From assembly GCA_947455025.1 (NCBI GenBank), contig CANGLU010000028.1:1-35470 (forward strand): a stretch of 35,470 bases of DNA. The letters are read 5' to 3'. The notes beneath the pieces are model-generated. The model was given only the letters and a program-made list of their open reading frames with translations. It made no database searches and was not told the origin of the DNA. Shown one piece after another: positions 17,065-24,320 of the stretch (position 1 is the first letter of the stretch; the number at the start of each line of letters is the position of its first letter). A program made the translations under genes and the position numbers. The DNA is from Hyphomicrobiales bacterium (GTDB lineage Bacteria; Pseudomonadota; Alphaproteobacteria; Rhizobiales; Beijerinckiaceae).

Positions 17065-17141
17065 TGGTCGGGGCTGTAAGATTCGAACTTACGACCCTCT
17101 GCTCCCAAAGCAGATGCGCTACCTGGCTGCGCTAAGCCCCG
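17065..17141 (-). tRNA. tRNA-Pro (TGG)
   Basis: 77-nt cloverleaf on the - strand. The acceptor arms CGGGGCT and AGCCCCG pair, with the C at position 1 typical of tRNA-Pro. The anticodon stem-loop TCTGC-TTTGGGA-GCAGA gives anticodon TGG. Discriminator A and an encoded CCA are present. Confidence 0.96.
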
Positions 17142-17251
17142 TTCCGTCGGCCAAGAGGGTTTAGGCGGTGTTCGCGTAAGGTTCAAGCTGAAATTTTGAA
17201 TTTTTTTTCACAAACCTTGCACCATGCCCATAATTCGGCCAGAAGCGGGGT

Positions 17252-19117
17252 ATGCTTATACTTTCCGACCTTACCTATCGGCTCGGGCCGCGCCTTTTGT
17301 TTGATAAGGCGTCAGCGACCATCCAAACGGGCTCCCGCGTAGGGTTTGTCGCCCGAAACGGCACTGGGAAAACGACCCTTTTCCGCATGATCCGCAACGA
17401 AATTGCACCTGAATCAGGCGCAATCACGCTCGGAAAAGGGCTTCGGATCGGGGCGGTGGCCCAAGAAGCGCCCGGCGGCCCCGAATCGCTCATCGAAGTC
17501 GTGCTGGCCGCCGACACCGAGCGGGCCGCGCTCTTAAAGGAAGCCGATAGCGCTACCGATCCCGCCCGCATCTCGGAAATTCACGTGCGTTTGGCTGATA
17601 TCGGCTCCCACGCGGCCCCTGCCCGCGCCGCCACTATTTTGCACGGCTTAGGGTTTGACGCCGAAGCCCAAGCCCGCCCCTGCTCCTCCTATTCGGGCGG
17701 ATGGCGCATGCGGGTGGCCTTGGCCGCCGTTTTGTTCACGGAACCGGATTTGTTGCTGCTCGACGAACCAACCAATTATCTCGATCTTGAAGGCACCCTC
17801 TGGTTGATGGATTATCTGGAACGATATCCCCATACCGTGCTCGTCATTAGCCATGATCGCGATTTGTTGAACCAATCGGTTGATCAAATCCTCCACCTCG
17901 ATCAGGCCAAGCTGACTTTGTACAAAGGCGGCTACGACAATTTCGAGAAGCAGCGTTCCGAGCAACAGGCCATTTTGCAGAAGATGCAAAAGAAGCAGTC
18001 CGACGAGCGCAAACATCTCGAAGCCTTCATCAACCGCTTTAAGGCAAAAGCCTCAAAAGCCAGCCAAGCCCAATCGCGCGTCAAACGGCTTGAAAAGATG
18101 AAGACGATCACGCCGATTGTCGATCTCGACGTGTTACCGTTTCATTTCCCATCACCCGAGCGGCCTTTATCACCGCCGATTGTTGCGATGGAAAGCGCGA
18201 GCGTTGGATATGGCGACAAACCCGTCCTTAGCAAATTATCGCTCTCGATTGCGGAAGATGACCGCATTGGGCTTTTGGGTTCAAACGGCAATGGTAAATC
18301 GACCTTTGCCAAATTGGTCGGTGGTCGTTTGGATGTCATGAGCGGCGCCTTCCGCTCATCGTCCAAAATGAAAGTGGCTTATTTCGCGCAACATCAACTC
18401 GATGAGTTGAAAGAAGGCGGAACGCCCTTTTCCCATGTGCGCGAATTAATGCCCGATGCGCCCGAAGCCAAGGTTCGCTCGCGTGCCGCGCAAATGGGGT
18501 TTCCGGGACAAAAGGCGGATACACCCGTCTCCAATATTTCAGGCGGCGAGAAAGCACGCCTCCTAATGGGGCTTGCAACTTTTGGTGGTCCGCATCTTCT
18601 CATTCTCGATGAACCGACCAACCATCTCGATATCGATTCACGCGTCGCCTTGATGGATGCGATCAATGAATATGAGGGTGCTATCATCCTCATCTCGCAT
18701 GATCGCTTTTTACTTGAGGCCTGCGCGGATCGGCTATGGCTCGTCAACAGCGGCACCGTCAAACCATTTGATGGCGATCTTGATGCCTACCGAGCCCTCG
18801 TTCTCGAGGGGCCGGAAGCTTTGGCATCCGCGAAATCGAAACAAGAGCGGATGGAAGCTGCAGCCCGCGAAGCGCCTGTTAAAAAAGTCCACCCCAACAC
18901 CATTCGCAAAAAGATCGAAACGGTAGATGCGCGCATCGCCAAGATTTCCGAATTGATCAACCGCGTCGACGAGATTTTATCAAAGCCCGAAACCTTCCAA
19001 CGCGACAAAGGCAAAGCCGCGCAATTGGCGGCGCAACGGGCCGAGCTAGCCAAAGCACTCGAAACGGCGGAAGAGGAATGGCTAGCCTTGTCGACGGAGT
19101 TAGAGGCGGCGCTGTAA
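17252..19117 (+). CDS. ABC-F family ATPase (YheS-like)
   Basis: Cytoplasmic protein of 621 aa with two ABC domains and no membrane part. ABC-F proteins act on the ribosome E site. The first domain has Walker A GFVARNGTGKTT, signature YSGGWRMRVALA and Walker B LLLLDEPTNYLD. A charged linker of about 80 residues (the P-site tRNA interaction motif) contains KKQSDERKHLEAFINRFKAK. The second domain has GLLGSNGNGKST, ISGGEKARLLMG and LLILDEPTNHLD. A coiled-coil tail rich in Lys and Glu ends the protein. The N-terminus and linker resemble E. coli YheS more than EttA or Uup. No resistance-specific context is visible. Confidence 0.92.
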   Translation: MLILSDLTYRLGPRLLFDKASATIQTGSRVGFVARNGTGKTTLFRMIRNEIAPESGAITLGKGLRIGAVAQEAPGGPESLIEVVLAADTERAALLKEADSATDPARISEIHVRLADIGSHAAPARAATILHGLGFDAEAQARPCSSYSGGWRMRVALAAVLFTEPDLLLLDEPTNYLDLEGTLWLMDYLERYPHTVLVISHDRDLLNQSVDQILHLDQAKLTLYKGGYDNFEKQRSEQQAILQKMQKKQSDERKHLEAFINRFKAKASKASQAQSRVKRLEKMKTITPIVDLDVLPFHFPSPERPLSPPIVAMESASVGYGDKPVLSKLSLSIAEDDRIGLLGSNGNGKSTFAKLVGGRLDVMSGAFRSSSKMKVAYFAQHQLDELKEGGTPFSHVRELMPDAPEAKVRSRAAQMGFPGQKADTPVSNISGGEKARLLMGLATFGGPHLLILDEPTNHLDIDSRVALMDAINEYEGAIILISHDRFLLEACADRLWLVNSGTVKPFDGDLDAYRALVLEGPEALASAKSKQERMEAAAREAPVKKVHPNTIRKKIETVDARIAKISELINRVDEILSKPETFQRDKGKAAQLAAQRAELAKALETAEEEWLALSTELEAAL

Positions 19118-19193
19118 CTCGTCAGTGCCTCCGACGGTATCAATACCTGGCGCGGCTTGAAATTTCTTATGAGATTTATTATTTTGTCGGAGT

Positions 19194-19223
19194 GGTGGCC
19201 AAGCTTTCGCCCGGCCACCTTTT
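19194..19223 (+). terminator. Candidate terminator of the ABC-F gene
   Basis: Stem GGTGGCC (19194-19200) and GGCCACC (19213-19219) followed by TTTT, 77 bp after the ABC-F stop. On the + strand the loop is twelve bases. On the - strand the same DNA folds better, with eleven pairs and a GAAA tetraloop, so the element may serve the opposite transcript as well. Confidence 0.55.
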
Positions 19224-19225
19224 AG

Positions 19226-19315
19226 CTAACGTCTTCTCGTGACCCGGATCGACACATGCAGGGCCGTCCGGGTCACAATCAAGACAAGCTTGATCGAAAT
19301 AGGGATGAAACCCAT
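19226..19315 (-). CDS. Putative 29-aa cationic hydrophobic peptide
   Basis: Short ORF from ATG 19315 to TAG 19226. GGAGAG lies six bases before the ATG, one of the best Shine-Dalgarno sites in the window. The peptide begins MGFIPISIKLVLIV and ends RVTRRR. It has no acidic residues and six Lys/Arg, and its first half is hydrophobic. The ATG lies inside the 5' arm of the 19293-19321 hairpin, so translation would be held back by structure. Nearly the whole coding stretch is itself made of hairpins. Length, composition and masked start recall type I toxins such as TisB, but there is no homology I can claim. A leader peptide or chance ORF are alternatives. Confidence 0.4.
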   Translation of the reverse strand: MGFIPISIKLVLIVTRTALHVSIRVTRRR

Positions 19316-19492
19316 TTCAATCTCTCCGTCTTTAAGAGCGAGGCTATCGCCTTAGTCGGGGTGGCCAATCCTCCCCGATAGCGTGCTGCACCACGCTGCC
19401 TGCTTCCACCCTCAAACCGATTGTGAGGGAAGAGTAAAGCGCGAAGCCTTCAGGCCGAACCTGTCACATTGAACAGTGAGCGCGTTGGGGTA

Positions 19493-19867
19493 TCACCTCA
19501 CCACACGCCTCAAACGATTATCTGAAAAAAGATAAACCGCTTTGCCGCTCGTCTCCATATAGAGCATCGTGGTCTCGCGTTTCGAATTTTGGCTTGCCCC
19601 GCTCATCACGCTTAAGGGCGCTTCACCATGCAGCGCAACGATCTGGCATTCGCTCAAGCCCATCAACGCGTCATCTGGCTTGCCTTTATAGGGTGCGCTG
19701 TCAAAGCTAATCGTCTCCGTGCACTGTCCCGTCTCATCGACGATGGCACCAAAGGACGAGGTAGTAGCACGTGCCGTCGGTACAGCGGCGACCGGCTTGG
19801 CATTTTCTGACATACAGGCCGAAAGCCCCAGCCCGACGATGATCGTTACAACCCATGCTTTCATCAT
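19493..19867 (-). CDS. Small putative lipoprotein, function unknown
   Basis: 124 aa from ATG 19867, which overlaps the holC stop (ATGATGA), with GGGAG eight to nine bases upstream. The signal sequence ends in the lipobox LSAC, so lipidation of the cysteine at about residue 18 is expected. A low-complexity Ala/Thr stretch follows, then a conserved-looking C-terminal half (GLSECQIVALHGEAPLSV and TTMLYMETSGKAVYLFSDNR). Similar small proteins occur in Hyphomicrobiales without assigned function. The final segment faintly recalls SmpA/OmlA-type small outer-membrane lipoproteins, but I would not assign it. Confidence 0.7.
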   Translation of the reverse strand: MMKAWVVTIIVGLGLSACMSENAKPVAAVPTARATTSSFGAIVDETGQCTETISFDSAPYKGKPDDALMGLSECQIVALHGEAPLSVMSGASQNSKRETTMLYMETSGKAVYLFSDNRLRRVVR

Positions 19868-20316
19868 GCCTTTTTCTCCCATCGTCCGTTGTCATTTTGC
19901 TGCCAATAGGTACTGTCCAACCCCCGGCTGCGTACTTCTTTCCAAGCCTTGCGAGCGTCAGCCAAAGCGGCATCATCATTGCCATCAAACAGCAACACCA
20001 CGCGTTGGTAATTCGAGACCAATTCAGGAAATTCCGCGCCTTCAACCAAGAACAATATGTCCGGACGATTGGGCTCTTCCATCGAGGCGGTTATAACAAT
20101 TGGCTCAACTTCAACATGCGGTTCGGACGCGACCGCATGCGGCAGAAAACTCTCCTCCGCATAGGTCCAAAGCGCTTCATCCAGAAACTGAACCTTCTCC
20201 GGCGTTTTAGCCCTTATCACTGCACGCCAGCCCCGTTCCAAGGTCTTTTCCAAGAGGGAGGGAATGACCTTTTCGAGCGGCTGCCGCTCAAGATGATAAA
20301 ACAAAATATCCGTCAT
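19864..20316 (-). CDS. holC: DNA polymerase III subunit chi
   Basis: 150 aa, the usual alphaproteobacterial size. Chi bridges the clamp loader (through psi where present) to single-strand binding protein. It opens MTDILFYHLERQPLEKVIPSLLEKTLERGWRA-like, with the family segments LDEALWTYAEESFLPHA, PIVITAS, PDILFLVEGAEFP and the late DDAALADARKAWKEVRSRG. It sits 37 bp after pepA on the same strand, a conserved pepA-holC pairing. Confidence 0.92.
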   Translation of the reverse strand: MTDILFYHLERQPLEKVIPSLLEKTLERGWRAVIRAKTPEKVQFLDEALWTYAEESFLPHAVASEPHVEVEPIVITASMEEPNRPDILFLVEGAEFPELVSNYQRVVLLFDGNDDAALADARKAWKEVRSRGLDSTYWQQNDNGRWEKKA

Positions 20317-20353
20317 GCGGGTTATTCACACCGTTTCGATTGGGCCTAACGCA

Positions 20354-21871
20354 TCAACCTTCGTAATAATCAGCAACAAACCGATCGAGCAGTCGCACGC
20401 CCCAGCCCGATGCCCAACTTTTATTGATATCGCTTTCGGGCGAACCCATCGCGGTTCCGGCAATATCGAGATGCGCCCACGGCGTTTCACCGACAAAGCG
20501 CTTTAAGAACTGCGCCGCCGTAATCGATCCGGCGTAACGACCGCCGGTGTTTTTCATATCGGCAAATTTCGAGTCGATCATTTTGTCGTAAGAGGGCGCC
20601 AGTGGCAGCCGCCACACGGTTTCACCCGTCGCGATACCTGCCGCATAAAGCCGCTCGGACAACGTGTCATCGTTCGAGAAGAGACCCGCATTCCCCTGCC
20701 CCAACGCCACGAGCACAGCACCGGTTAACGTCGCCAGATCGATCATCAGCGAGGGCTTAAACTGCTCCTTCACATACCACAGCACATCCCCAAGTACGAG
20801 ACGGCCTTCGGCGTCCGTATTGATGATCTCAATCGTTTGTCCAGACAGCGAAGTGACAATATCACCCGGGCGCTGCGCATTGCCGTCGGGCATATTTTCC
20901 ACCAACCCGATCGCGCCAATCACATTCACTTTCGCCTTGCGAGCGGCCAGCGCATGCATGAGGCCGACCACACAGGCGGCCCCGCCCATGTCCCCCTTCA
21001 TGTCTTCCATGCCGGCGGCGGGCTTGATCGAGATACCACCGGTATCAAACACAACGCCCTTGCCGATAATCGCGATCGGTCCGCCCTTGGCCGCTTTATT
21101 AGCCTTTGCGCCATTCCAGCGCATGATCACGACGCGGCTTTCTTTCGATGATCCCTGCCCTACGCCCAGCAAAGCCCGCATGCCGATCTTGGCGAGTTGC
21201 TTCTCATCAAGCACTGTTATCTCAACCCCGAGCTTGGTGAGTTCCGAAGCGCGGCGGGCAAATTCAACGGGATCGAGAACATTTGGCGGCTCATTGACGA
21301 GATTGCGCGCCAAGATCACGCCATCGGCAATGCTCTCGCCCGTCTTGGCCACTTTTTTGGCGTCCGAATGCGCCGACATTCCGATTTTGACGGAAACAGC
21401 TCCCGATGCCCGCTCTGTGTCCTTTTCCCGCTTCTTGGTTTGGTATTTATCAAACCGATAGGCGCGTAGCCGCATTCCCAAAGCTAAATCGGAAGCCGCT
21501 GCGCCATCCACCCGCCAATCGGCAGGGCCGAAAAATAGTATATTCACGGCCTTCGAAGCGCCAAACCGTCCCGCTATCACCCCGCCCAAGCGGACATAAT
21601 CGGTTTCCTTGCGCTCTTTTTCGCTTCCGATGCCAATCAAGATGACCCGCTCAACCTCAAGCCCATGGGGCGCGGTAACCGTCAGCGTCGCCCGTGCTTT
21701 GCCTTTGAAATCCTCGGCCTCAATCGCGCGTTTGAGCGACTGGGTAGCGATTGTTCCAATCAGCTTGCGCGCGGCATCCGGAATATGGCCATCATCGGCA
21801 ATAAACAGAATTAATGAACCGCTTTTTGCGATTTCTGGCGCGGAATAGGCAATTTTTAGGGCGTCTGACAT
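20354..21871 (-). CDS. pepA: Leucyl aminopeptidase (cytosol aminopeptidase, M17)
   Basis: Two-metal aminopeptidase of 505 aa that trims N-terminal residues from peptides. The C-terminal catalytic domain holds [29 protein letters not shown] (metal Lys/Asp) and the family signature [12 protein letters not shown]. The ATG at 21871 has AGGAG seven bases upstream and is preferred to the frame's earliest start at 21907. In some bacteria PepA also binds DNA; nothing here tells whether this one does. It is divergent from lptF. Confidence 0.95.
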   Translation of the reverse strand: MSDALKIAYSAPEIAKSGSLILFIADDGHIPDAARKLIGTIATQSLKRAIEAEDFKGKARATLTVTAPHGLEVERVILIGIGSEKERKETDYVRLGGVIAGRFGASKAVNILFFGPADWRVDGAAASDLALGMRLRAYRFDKYQTKKREKDTERASGAVSVKIGMSAHSDAKKVAKTGESIADGVILARNLVNEPPNVLDPVEFARRASELTKLGVEITVLDEKQLAKIGMRALLGVGQGSSKESRVVIMRWNGAKANKAAKGGPIAIIGKGVVFDTGGISIKPAAGMEDMKGDMGGAACVVGLMHALAARKAKVNVIGAIGLVENMPDGNAQRPGDIVTSLSGQTIEIINTDAEGRLVLGDVLWYVKEQFKPSLMIDLATLTGAVLVALGQGNAGLFSNDDTLSERLYAAGIATGETVWRLPLAPSYDKMIDSKFADMKNTGGRYAGSITAAQFLKRFVGETPWAHLDIAGTAMGSPESDINKSWASGWGVRLLDRFVADYYEG

Positions 21872-21977
21872 TGGCAACTCCTGGCGCTTGGCGCCTTTTT
21901 CGATCAAGTTCTGGCCGAAACCGCAAAACTATGGAAAAGTAACGAGCGGCGAACCTATAAGAATCTCTGGTTGATCT

Positions 21978-22005
21978 TTTATACTGGCCCTTGCTAGCAC
22001 TGCAA
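21978..22005 (-). promoter_or_regulatory. Candidate pepA promoter
   Basis: Read on the - strand, TTGCAG (22000-22005) and TATAAA (21978-21983) are separated by 16 bp, about 107 bp upstream of the pepA start codon. The facing lptF promoter must lie in the same 186-bp gap, but I could not pick a convincing pair for it. Confidence 0.4.
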
Positions 22006-22057
22006 ACGACCACCTGCATCCCAAGGGTGCCCTTTTGAAAGCCGAGTTTGATTGCCG

Positions 22058-23212
22058 ATGGCCGTTCTCGATCGTTACATCATTCGGCTAATCGGCTTTT
22101 CGGGGTTTTCCGCCCTGTGCGCGCTTACCCTCGTCATCTGGATCAGTCAGGCGATGCACGACGTCGACCTGATCACGACACAAGGCCAATCGCTCCTCTC
22201 CTTTCTGATTGTCACAGGCCTCACCTTGCCGGCCATGGCGGCCATTATCGCGCCGGTCGCGTTTTTTATCGGCATCATCTTGGCCTTTAATCGGCTCAAC
22301 AGCGACAGCGAATTGGCCGTTTTAAATGCAACGGGCCTATCGCCGATAAGGCTCATGCGCCCCATGATGATCGCTGCCTTTTTAGGCATGATTTTGTGCG
22401 GTCTATTAACAACATGGGTCGTTCCGTCGAGCATCCAGACCTGGCGCACGATGATTACCCAAATCCGCTCCGATTTCCTGACGAAAATCGTCAAGCCCGG
22501 CCGTTTCAACGAGCTCGAAAAGGACGTTATTTTTCACTATCGCGAGCGCTCTGGCGATGCGCTGCTGGGCATCTTTATCCAAGACAGTCGCGACCCCGAT
22601 CTCGTCCTCGTTTATGTCGCCGAGCATGGCCGTATCGTTGCCGGTAAAGAGGGCAATTATCTGGTGCTCGAAAATGGAAGTGTTCAGCACGAAACGCGCC
22701 GCGACCAGGATGCCAGCATTGTCGCCTTTCAACGCTATGCGCTCGATCTCACCCAATTGGCGCCCGGCAATGAAGAGCTCGTCTTTCAACCGCATGAACG
22801 CCTGACACCTGATTTGCTCACCGCCTATGTCGAGAACAAGGAAACCTCGGCCAACGAAATCCGCATCGGGGCCGAATTGGCCGACCGTCTCTCTACGCCT
22901 CTGTTCACCTTTACCTTCGCGGCCATTGCCTTTGCTTTTTTAGGCCGCCCGAGGACAACCCGAAGCATCACCATGACCGGCATAATGGCCGCAATCATCA
23001 GCGGTGCCGTGATGAGAATTGTTGGATTTGCCTTAATTGTAGCTGCGAAGACATCGCCTTATATCATTGAAATATCAATTTTATTTCCATTAATGTCAGC
23101 CTTGATCATCATTATCGTCAATCTGACGTTCACGAGAAAAATTTGCATCAATCCCATCTTCCGCCTCGCCAATGAAATATCGGCGCTGCGTCTAAACGGT
23201 CGTAGGTCCTGA
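22058..23212 (+). CDS. lptF: LPS export ABC transporter permease LptF
   Basis: Inner-membrane protein of 384 aa that, with LptG and the LptB ATPase, extracts LPS toward the outer membrane. It has the YjgP/YjgQ layout. An N-terminal membrane block comes first (LDRYIIRLIGFSGFSALCALTLVIWI and the hydrophobic stretches up to about residue 120). A periplasmic beta-jellyroll follows (FHYRERSGDALLGIFIQDSRDP, then ARIVAG-type strands), and a C-terminal block of three spans ends it. The cytoplasmic coupling segment is NRLNSDSELAVLNATGLSPIRL. ATG 22058 is chosen over an in-frame TTG six bases earlier. Confidence 0.94.
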   Translation: MAVLDRYIIRLIGFSGFSALCALTLVIWISQAMHDVDLITTQGQSLLSFLIVTGLTLPAMAAIIAPVAFFIGIILAFNRLNSDSELAVLNATGLSPIRLMRPMMIAAFLGMILCGLLTTWVVPSSIQTWRTMITQIRSDFLTKIVKPGRFNELEKDVIFHYRERSGDALLGIFIQDSRDPDLVLVYVAEHGRIVAGKEGNYLVLENGSVQHETRRDQDASIVAFQRYALDLTQLAPGNEELVFQPHERLTPDLLTAYVENKETSANEIRIGAELADRLSTPLFTFTFAAIAFAFLGRPRTTRSITMTGIMAAIISGAVMRIVGFALIVAAKTSPYIIEISILFPLMSALIIIIVNLTFTRKICINPIFRLANEISALRLNGRRS

Positions 23213-23213
23213 C

Positions 23214-24296
23214 ATGCAAATCGGGATTTTGAGCCGTTATCTCTTCCTCAAATTTGTAAAAAGCATCGTGGCAGTTTTCGCCATCGCGACATTCTTGATC
23301 TATGTTCTCGACATGATCGAATTGACGCGCATTTCGAACGATGCGTCGGCCCATTCGATCCTCATCTCGGCGGGCCTCGCTCTGCTTCGTACCCCCGTTG
23401 TCGCCGAACAGATTTTACCCTTTGCCGCCTTGTTTGGGGCGCTTGCAGCCTTTTTATCGCTCGGTCGAAGCCGAGAGCTTGTTATCGCTCGGGCAGCCGG
23501 AATGTCCGTCTGGCATTTTCTCTTACCGGCCGTTTGCGCCGCACTCCTTTTGGGCTTAATCGCAACCTTGGCTTTCAATCCTCTTTCCGCAAAGCTGAAG
23601 ACCATCGCGGATAAGGAAACCGTCCACACCCTTGTGCAAGGCGCCAACGAGCCGATGCACAATGTGTGGATCCGCCAAAAAAGCATTGATGGCGAGGCCA
23701 TCTTGCGTGCCGGCACTGCCAATACAAACTCGGCCGAATTTCAACACGTAACCGCCTTCGAGTTTGATAAGCAGGGCAATTTTGTCCATCGTGTCGAGGC
23801 GTCAAATGCCCTTTTACGGGATGGCTACTGGCAAATGAGACAGGTCAGGATCCTAAGCCCCGGCATTCCGGCGGAAATCCACGACACGTACGATTTGCCC
23901 ACCTATTTGACCTCATCCCAAATCCAGCAATCCTTGTCGGAGCCTGAAACAATCTCGTTTTATGAGCTTTTGTCATGGGCGCGGGCAACGGAGGCGGCGG
24001 GGCTCGATTCCGCGCGCTATTTTCAACAATATGACTCGCTTTTGGCCCGCCCCATCTTAATGGCAGCCATGCTTCTTCTAGCCGCTACCGTGAGTTTGAG
24101 GTTTTCGCGAACAGGGGCGCAATTTATGTCGATTTTGAGCGCTATTGGCGCCGGATTTGCCCTGTTTGTCTCAAATAAGGTTTTGGGAGATCTCGGCGCC
24201 GCCGGAATGCTTCCAACTTTATTAACCTCGTTCCTCTTTCCTTCGATCGCGGGTTTGCTCTGCACCCTCGTTTTGCTGTATCAAGAAGACGGTTAA
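23214..24296 (+). CDS. lptG: LPS export ABC transporter permease LptG
   Basis: Partner of LptF, 360 aa, starting one base after the lptF stop. The first span is VKSIVAVFAIATFLIYVLDMIELTR. The coupling segment is LSLGRSRELVIARAAGMSVW. The periplasmic domain includes NVWIRQKSIDGEAILRAG, and three C-terminal spans follow from RPILMAAMLLLAATVSLRF. Sequence order and size match the family. It leads directly into lptD. Confidence 0.94.
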   Translation: MQIGILSRYLFLKFVKSIVAVFAIATFLIYVLDMIELTRISNDASAHSILISAGLALLRTPVVAEQILPFAALFGALAAFLSLGRSRELVIARAAGMSVWHFLLPAVCAALLLGLIATLAFNPLSAKLKTIADKETVHTLVQGANEPMHNVWIRQKSIDGEAILRAGTANTNSAEFQHVTAFEFDKQGNFVHRVEASNALLRDGYWQMRQVRILSPGIPAEIHDTYDLPTYLTSSQIQQSLSEPETISFYELLSWARATEAAGLDSARYFQQYDSLLARPILMAAMLLLAATVSLRFSRTGAQFMSILSAIGAGFALFVSNKVLGDLGAAGMLPTLLTSFLFPSIAGLLCTLVLLYQEDG

Positions 24297-24320
24297 CAGC
24301 GTTGCGAGGACCTCATTCTT

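Larger units (their letters stand above)
19194..19429 (-). ncRNA. Structured RNA region carrying a tiny ORF, function unknown
   Basis: The gap 19118-19492 contains no conventional gene but a chain of inverted repeats. They lie at 19409-19429 (CCCTCA/TGAGGG), 19380-19397 (AGCGTG/CACGCT), 19343-19382 (GCTATCG/CGATAGC), 19293-19321, 19278-19294 (ATCAAG/CTTGAT), 19239-19276 (10-bp perfect GTGACCCGGA/TCCGGGTCAC) and 19194-19219. In three of them extra pairs form only on the - strand RNA through G-U wobbles: the last hairpin closes with a GAAA tetraloop; the 10-bp stem extends by CGGC/GTCG; and 19293-19321 pairs over eight bases. On the + strand the same positions are A-C mismatches. The - strand is therefore the likely functional strand. 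I do not recognise it as tmRNA, SRP RNA, RNase P or a named riboswitch. It could also be a long 3' UTR of the upstream lipoprotein gene. Confidence 0.5.

Noticed and set aside
18787-19218. Long antisense open frame of 143 codons over the end of the ABC-F gene
   Set aside because: It is a shadow of a well-supported gene, with low-complexity Ser/Ala content and no family resemblance.
19257-19382. A + strand ORF of about 41 codons overlapping the structured region
   Set aside because: It has no convincing ribosome binding site, a polar composition without recognisable features, and the RNA pairing evidence favours the other strand.
19118-19492. Possible tmRNA, 6S, SRP RNA or RNase P RNA
   Set aside because: No tRNA-like T arm with TTCGA, no encoded tag frame, and none of the core motifs of SRP or RNase P RNA that I know could be found on either strand.
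20664-21461. 265-codon open frame opposite pepA
   Set aside because: PepA is unmistakable on the other strand; the antisense translation is Ser/Pro/Thr-rich and has no motif.
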